From contig JAFPYI010000009.1 in the NCBI GenBank assembly GCA_017412245.1, positions 1-64,000 of the forward strand: a DNA stretch of 64,000 nucleotides, written 5' to 3'. The translations under genes and the position numbers were made by a program. This DNA comes from Paludibacteraceae bacterium. GTDB taxonomy: Bacteria; Bacteroidota; Bacteroidia; Bacteroidales; Paludibacteraceae. The notes below the pieces were generated by a model. It was not told where the DNA came from. It saw nothing but the letters and a program-made list of their open reading frames with translations, and did no database searches. Positions 59,882-64,000 of the stretch are shown here, in pieces; position 1 is the first letter of the stretch, and every line of letters begins with the position of its first letter.

Positions 59882-61288
59882 TTATTTCACTCTCGCTCCC
59901 AAAGCGTTATAGAGTTTGCCGTCGCGTTCGATGAAGAGTTGTCCGTTGTGCATGAACTTCGTACATTGTACATCGTCTCTTCGTACATTCTCAATGCCTT
60001 CCTCTGTCTGGTCTTCCGAAGCGTCGCGCACCAAGCGGACGGAGAATCCGTAAGAGCGGTTGGAAGTGTTCGCCTCCAGACTATTTGCGGAGATGAAGAC
60101 AGCGTAAGCGGCCAGTGTCGCGGGGGAAGTAGAGCTCCAGTAGTAACCGTCTGATCCTTCATTGACCACAGTATTGCCAGACCTAGCTCCGGCAGCAGGC
60201 AGGAAGACCGCCCCAGCCGCCTGCATCACTTCCCACTCTGTGGCGGTATAGGTATTGTCGGTGTAATTGCTGCCACTTGAATTCTTGTACATATTGGTTC
60301 CGTCCAATTCCATACCATTCTCGGTGCTTGGGGTGAAAGCCGCACCGGCGGGCAGAGTCCAGTTGTCTGGCAGCAGAATAACGCCGTTCTGTCCGTTAAC
60401 AGCGCCCAAGCCGAAGAGTGTAGCGGCATTGGGGCGAGTGAAGAACAGATATTTCCACTCATCTCCTGTGAGCGTGTACCACGCATTGGCTATATTGCCG
60501 CCGTTGGAGATTTTATTTGCGCCCCATTCGGCATAATCATCATACTGCATATAGTCCGTGCTTGCGTTTGTCGGATTAGTGCCTGTTCCCCAGCCGAAGA
60601 GGTCAATCCAGTCGGAGTACGAAGCAGAGATGTTTTTATTTGCCTCTCCGATAATATCGTACTGGTTTTCAGCAAAACGCCAAGTACTTGTACCGGCTTG
60701 ATACTGGAGGTTGCCTTGTGAGAAGGCGATTTTGTCTCCTGCCGCGTTGATGGTGAACTGACCGGGCAGGGCATTGACTTCTATTGGGAAACCGTTCTCC
60801 CCTAAACGTATTGGCAAAATTACGGAAAAATAAGAATAATCGTCATCCACGTAAGCCGAGTATTCCTCTCCCCAGTCTTCTCCATTCATTGTAATGGAAA
60901 CGCATCCTTCTCCTGGTTTAGGGAAACGATAAGTGGAACCATAGTTGTTCCCGTCCTCATTATCTATTCGTACTTGGAAACTGACTATATAATCAATATC
61001 TTCTGCGATAGTGTCAGTCCATTTGTATAGTTGCTCATAAAAGCCATCGCCTAAAGACTTTTTTACGCTCAACATGGATTCAGGAATGTAATATACCGCC
61101 CCCTCAGGTGTTTTAATACTTGAGTAAAGAGCAGAGTACACTTCATATGCGTATTTTCCCACTTGAATTACACTTGGGTCATAGCCGGTGAATTCACACT
61201 TTGAGATGACTGTTCTGGTGTCCTCTGCAAAGAGGTTGATTGTGCTTGCGCATATGAGCGCTGCAACAGAAAGTAGAAATTTTCTCAT
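59882..61288 (-). CDS. Secreted FISUMP-like protein with shared C-terminal tail
   Basis: 468 residues. A signal peptide (1-21, ending NLFA) and an N-terminal beta domain (about 25-180) precede a domain (about 180-425) with FSQGNLQYQAGTSTWRFAENQYDIIGEANKN and GYYWSSTSPATLAAYAVFISANSLEANTSNRSYGFSVRLVRD. This is the pattern of the Fibrobacter succinogenes major paralogous (FISUMP) domain of Bacteroidota and Fibrobacteres. The end (GIENVRRDDVQCTKFMHNGQLFIERDGKLYNALGARVK) matches the end of the next gene in the operon. It has a long leader with a hairpin and its own promoter (61498-61529). Confidence 0.85.
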   Translation of the reverse strand: MRKFLLSVAALICASTINLFAEDTRTVISKCEFTGYDPSVIQVGKYAYEVYSALYSSIKTPEGAVYYIPESMLSVKKSLGDGFYEQLYKWTDTIAEDIDYIVSFQVRIDNEDGNNYGSTYRFPKPGEGCVSITMNGEDWGEEYSAYVDDDYSYFSVILPIRLGENGFPIEVNALPGQFTINAAGDKIAFSQGNLQYQAGTSTWRFAENQYDIIGEANKNISASYSDWIDLFGWGTGTNPTNASTDYMQYDDYAEWGANKISNGGNIANAWYTLTGDEWKYLFFTRPNAATLFGLGAVNGQNGVILLPDNWTLPAGAAFTPSTENGMELDGTNMYKNSSGSNYTDNTYTATEWEVMQAAGAVFLPAAGARSGNTVVNEGSDGYYWSSTSPATLAAYAVFISANSLEANTSNRSYGFSVRLVRDASEDQTEEGIENVRRDDVQCTKFMHNGQLFIERDGKLYNALGARVK

Positions 61289-61601
61289 ATTATTTTGGAT
61301 ATTAAACAGTTATAAATTGTCTTTAATTTTAATTTAGGAGCGCGCGTGCGGGCATACACGCACAAGCGGCGCACACGCAAAGTGTACACCGCTTGTTGTT
61401 CGTAGCGAATGCATGTAATCTACTGATTATGAGGTAATTCGCAATATGGGGGGGTAAAATTAGACATTAGATTGTGTGTTTTACGAAAATTCGTATGCAA
61501 AGGTACTACTTTTTCTTCATTTCTCCAAAATTTAAGAGAAAATAATGTGTAATTTTACAAAAACAAGCAATTTTTATACTATTAAACAATCTGCAATTTA
61601 A
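61289..61601 (-). other. Leader and promoter region of the FISUMP/LRR operon
   Basis: 313 bases without a gene. The promoter (61498-61529) drives an about 200-base leader. A perfect 7-base inverted repeat, CAAGCGG (61363-61369) and CCGCTTG (61389-61395), lies in the leader; no T run follows, so it is not an obvious terminator. A short palindrome TACGAA/TTCGTA (61482-61495) is at the likely start of transcription. I see no terminator for the upstream gene at 61602. Confidence 0.6.
61498..61529 (-). promoter_or_regulatory. Promoter of the FISUMP/LRR operon
   Basis: On the minus strand, TTTG at 61529-61526, 20 bases, TACCTTTG at 61505-61498. Confidence 0.82.
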
Positions 61602-64000
61602 TTATCTAATTCTTAAACCGGCGGCATTATATACTTTTCCGTCCGGTAAGATAATCAAGATCTGACCATTGTAGAGTACTTTCTGTGCTTTGTCAGTTGT
61701 ATTGCTGATAATCTCTTCCAGACCTTCGGCTTTTTCATATTGCGCAGTAACGGTCATATCACTCCAAACATGCGTTACATCTTGACTCCAACCGATAAAT
61801 GTATATCCATTTCGATGAGCATTCGGTTCTAATGGAGAATAACCGTCTTCCACTTGTTGTGTGGACAAGACAGTCAAATTCCAATCCAAGAAAGTGACAG
61901 TCCATGTTTTCCCGTCTTCTCCATAGAGAGCCGTAATTGTTATGTCGTCTGTAATCATATTATACGACTTATCCCAACCGACGAAATGGTATCCGCTTCT
62001 TTCACCAACAACCGGAGGCGTTGCATTTTCTCCTTCTTCCACGCTCTCGGTCTTAAGTGTTGTACCATTCCAGTCTTTGAAAGTAACGGTATAGACAGGT
62101 GCTGTAGGAATATCGTCCCATTGTGCGGTAAAACCTATAATATTATCGTCTATTGCAGGAACATTCATATACGCATTATCTGCATAATCATCGGTATTCC
62201 ATGCTTCCCAACCGAGAAAGACAGATCCTTCTACAGTCGGGTCTTCCGGCATATTAAGAATACTACCGCCACAATTAACAATCTCTCCGTAATATCCATT
62301 TATTTTACCAAAACCTTGTGCTGAGAAATCCAATTGTTTTGGATATCCATTTCCGTAAACGCCGTCAAAGATAATCAGTTTTTGGTTAACAGAGACTCCA
62401 ATTACTTCCGTTTCTCCCGGACAGAGGAAATAAGCATTTCCTTCTTCATCCAATCCGGTCTCCAAATCACGGGAAGGATAATTCAGTCGTTCGAAATTCA
62501 TACATCCTCCATTGCCGTTCTCAAATTCTACTCGAACAGTATCTCCGTAACGCGCAATGATATTAAATTCCGTTCCACAAGTATTGTTCGCAAAGATTAC
62601 TTCTTTCTTCGACGGGTCTTGAGTAGAAGTTACTTGACTTTGGATATCCAAGCGATAGTACAAATCAAACTCGAATGGTTCAGAATATACTTTTGTTCCG
62701 GCAGAGTAGAATGCAAAACGATATACTTGTCTGCGTTGCCATGCGACTTCATTAGCACTATATTGATTCCATGCAACATTCACTTCTTTTATCACTGTTT
62801 TTGCTGTACCGGCATTGCTTGAACCGATAGAATTCTCTCCGTGCCACTCGATAGTGCCATCTGCTTTATAAACACCATCTTCAAAATAAATGGTTGAGGA
62901 AGCAGGTGTATTGATGGTAACCGCAAACGTAAGTACGTCTCCTACCATTGCTTTGTCAGCTGCTCCTGCGAATCCGGTTTGCGGGAAGCGTTCGTTTTTA
63001 TGGCTTGCGAGTTCAACTTTGAATGTATAATCTCCGGAAAGATCATATTGCGCGATAACAGAGAGGTCGCTATGCACGTTTGTAAAATCTTTACTCCATT
63101 TCTTGAATGTCATTCCTGCCATCGTAGGATTTGCCGGTGCCGTAGCGTCGGAACCACAATCTACTTCTTGTGTTTTGAGGAGCGTATAATCCGCATTATA
63201 GAATTTAACGGTATATTTTAGAGAGTCCCACAGCACAGTAACCGGGCATGCGGGTTTTTCAAATTCCATTACATCGCCATTTTGTGTCAGCACGACAGGT
63301 ATTTCTGATTGAATCTCGTACGCCTCGCAATCGTGTAACCAAAAAAGCATAGGTGTTCCTTGCGGCTGGTACGTTATAGCACCTCTGTTTGTAAAAGGAT
63401 AATAGACTGTTGTGGTTTTTACTTCCGAGGTGTCGTTATGAATATAGCCATAAGGTGCTTCGAAAGTAGCCACCCGCATACGGAATTGAAGGTCTTTCAG
63501 TCCTTTGCTCTCCAAAATACGTCCGTACACAATTTCCTTTCCTTCACGCGCATCAACAGCAGAGAGCGAACCTGATTTGACAGTAACCCATTTCCCGTCT
63601 CCGTTATTCTGTTGCAGGAAATACTGGCATTTGTTTGCAGCCTGAATAGTAGCTGATACTACTAATGGCCGGTCTTCATCATAATATGCGATAGAAGGAA
63701 CATCAAAATTAATCATCCTCATTGAAGGGAGGTCTATATCTATGCAACTCTTTTCATAGAAACCATAATTATAATCTTTAGATGCTGTCTCATAATAGAA
63801 ATAATGCTGTGAAACCGGATCAAGATAACATCCACTGATTGAAATATGTATCTGATTATGCCCTTCGTCATAGCAATATGGTAAAATATTCGAGATATCG
63901 AAACTGACATCACCTCCATTCGTTTCAATTCCTTTTCCATACACTGCTTTAGCACAAGCACTTCCAATCCTATAATCTTGGAATTTCCATCCACCTGTCT
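61602..64000 (-). CDS. Secreted InlB-repeat protein with C-terminal sorting-like tail (partial, runs off the right edge)
   Basis: At least 799 residues; the frame is open to the window edge (first full codon at 63998-63996), so the N-terminus is outside. Beta-rich N-terminal part (to about 220), then an InlB-type repeat (YTVKFYNADYTLLKTQEVDCGSDATAPANPTMAGMTFKKWS). A central unassigned region follows and two more InlB repeats (YTVTFKDWNGTTLKTESVEEGENATPPVVGERSGYHFVGW and WTVTFLDWNLTVLSTQQVEDGYSPLEPNAHRNGYTFIGW) come before the end. The tail KAQKVLYNGQILIILPDGKVYNAAGLRIR resembles a type IX secretion sorting tail. The GTG at 63944 is only an arbitrary in-frame start. Confidence 0.85.
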   Translation of the reverse strand, partial: TGGWKFQDYRIGSACAKAVYGKGIETNGGDVSFDISNILPYCYDEGHNQIHISISGCYLDPVSQHYFYYETASKDYNYGFYEKSCIDIDLPSMRMINFDVPSIAYYDEDRPLVVSATIQAANKCQYFLQQNNGDGKWVTVKSGSLSAVDAREGKEIVYGRILESKGLKDLQFRMRVATFEAPYGYIHNDTSEVKTTTVYYPFTNRGAITYQPQGTPMLFWLHDCEAYEIQSEIPVVLTQNGDVMEFEKPACPVTVLWDSLKYTVKFYNADYTLLKTQEVDCGSDATAPANPTMAGMTFKKWSKDFTNVHSDLSVIAQYDLSGDYTFKVELASHKNERFPQTGFAGAADKAMVGDVLTFAVTINTPASSTIYFEDGVYKADGTIEWHGENSIGSSNAGTAKTVIKEVNVAWNQYSANEVAWQRRQVYRFAFYSAGTKVYSEPFEFDLYYRLDIQSQVTSTQDPSKKEVIFANNTCGTEFNIIARYGDTVRVEFENGNGGCMNFERLNYPSRDLETGLDEEGNAYFLCPGETEVIGVSVNQKLIIFDGVYGNGYPKQLDFSAQGFGKINGYYGEIVNCGGSILNMPEDPTVEGSVFLGWEAWNTDDYADNAYMNVPAIDDNIIGFTAQWDDIPTAPVYTVTFKDWNGTTLKTESVEEGENATPPVVGERSGYHFVGWDKSYNMITDDITITALYGEDGKTWTVTFLDWNLTVLSTQQVEDGYSPLEPNAHRNGYTFIGWSQDVTHVWSDMTVTAQYEKAEGLEEIISNTTDKAQKVLYNGQILIILPDGKVYNAAGLRIR

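Noticed and set aside
1..64000. A defence island, secondary-metabolite cluster or prophage
   Set aside because: I looked for restriction, toxin-antitoxin, CBASS, retron, polyketide and phage structural genes and saw none.

Overview
The window is one uninterrupted stretch of a Bacteroidota chromosome, most likely an uncultured gut or rumen Bacteroidales. The evidence is a promoter grammar of TTTG, 20 bases, TAnnTTTG in front of many genes; family content (hybrid two-component regulator, DUF5686, DUF6242, DUF3127 and DUF4827 proteins, FISUMP-like and InlB-repeat surface proteins); a long C-terminal tail on ribosomal protein S16; and almost no Shine-Dalgarno sequences except a strong one at rpsU. 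The code is standard: TGA ends several tightly overlapping genes. I see no rRNA, IS element, prophage or CRISPR array.

Layout. 1-5125 (minus) is a very large secreted GH53 endo-galactanase with InlB-type repeats, split by an in-frame TGA. 5471-5957 (plus) carries tRNA-Leu(CAA) and rpsU. 5976-11194 (minus) is an operon of TPM-domain protein, lemA, hflX, hpt and a phosphohexomutase. 11325-15267 (plus) holds rpe, a ComEC-like protein, xseA and a helix-hairpin-helix protein. 15382-18249 (plus) holds ddl, a polyprenyl synthase and an unknown gene, facing a 5-formyl-THF cyclo-ligase. 18926-23613 (plus) holds a DUF6242 lipoprotein, pgk, a DUF3127 protein, a metallophosphoesterase and recO. 23855-30481 (plus) holds a lipoprotein, rpmH, rbfA, an FtsX/LolC-type permease fused to a lipoprotein, xerD, a DUF5686 outer-membrane protein and a PspC protein. 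30500-32244 (minus) holds a split chromate transporter and udk. 32546-38899 (plus) holds rsfS, ftsH, an M16 peptidase and lpxB. 38891-46867 (minus) runs from rfbA through a hybrid two-component regulator, two small lipoproteins, glmM and surE to a small membrane protein. 46962-48401 (minus) is a CCA-adding enzyme. 48606-57182 (plus) is rpsP, an acyltransferase and a seven-gene surface-glycan cluster. 57246-64000 (minus) holds three secreted repeat or LRR proteins; the last runs off the right edge.

How the parts fit. Most genes are housekeeping. Envelope and glycan work (ddl, lpxB, glmM, rfbA, the glycan cluster, the permease fusion, DUF5686) and surface proteins make up the rest. The three proteins at the right end share a short C-terminal module ending in a YNAxG-type sequence, which I infer is a type IX secretion sorting tail.

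Most notable: (i) intergenic tandem repeats with the same 11-base period but unrelated sequences at four places; (ii) a duplicated hairpin-plus-promoter block in front of tRNA-Leu and rpmH, with an identical 13-base start region also at rpsP; (iii) an FtsX-type permease fused in frame to a lipoprotein with its lipobox intact; (iv) an SSB-like acidic tip on the DUF3127 protein; (v) a strong Shine-Dalgarno on rpsU only; (vi) three coding lesions (one nonsense codon, two frameshifts), which may be real or assembly errors.
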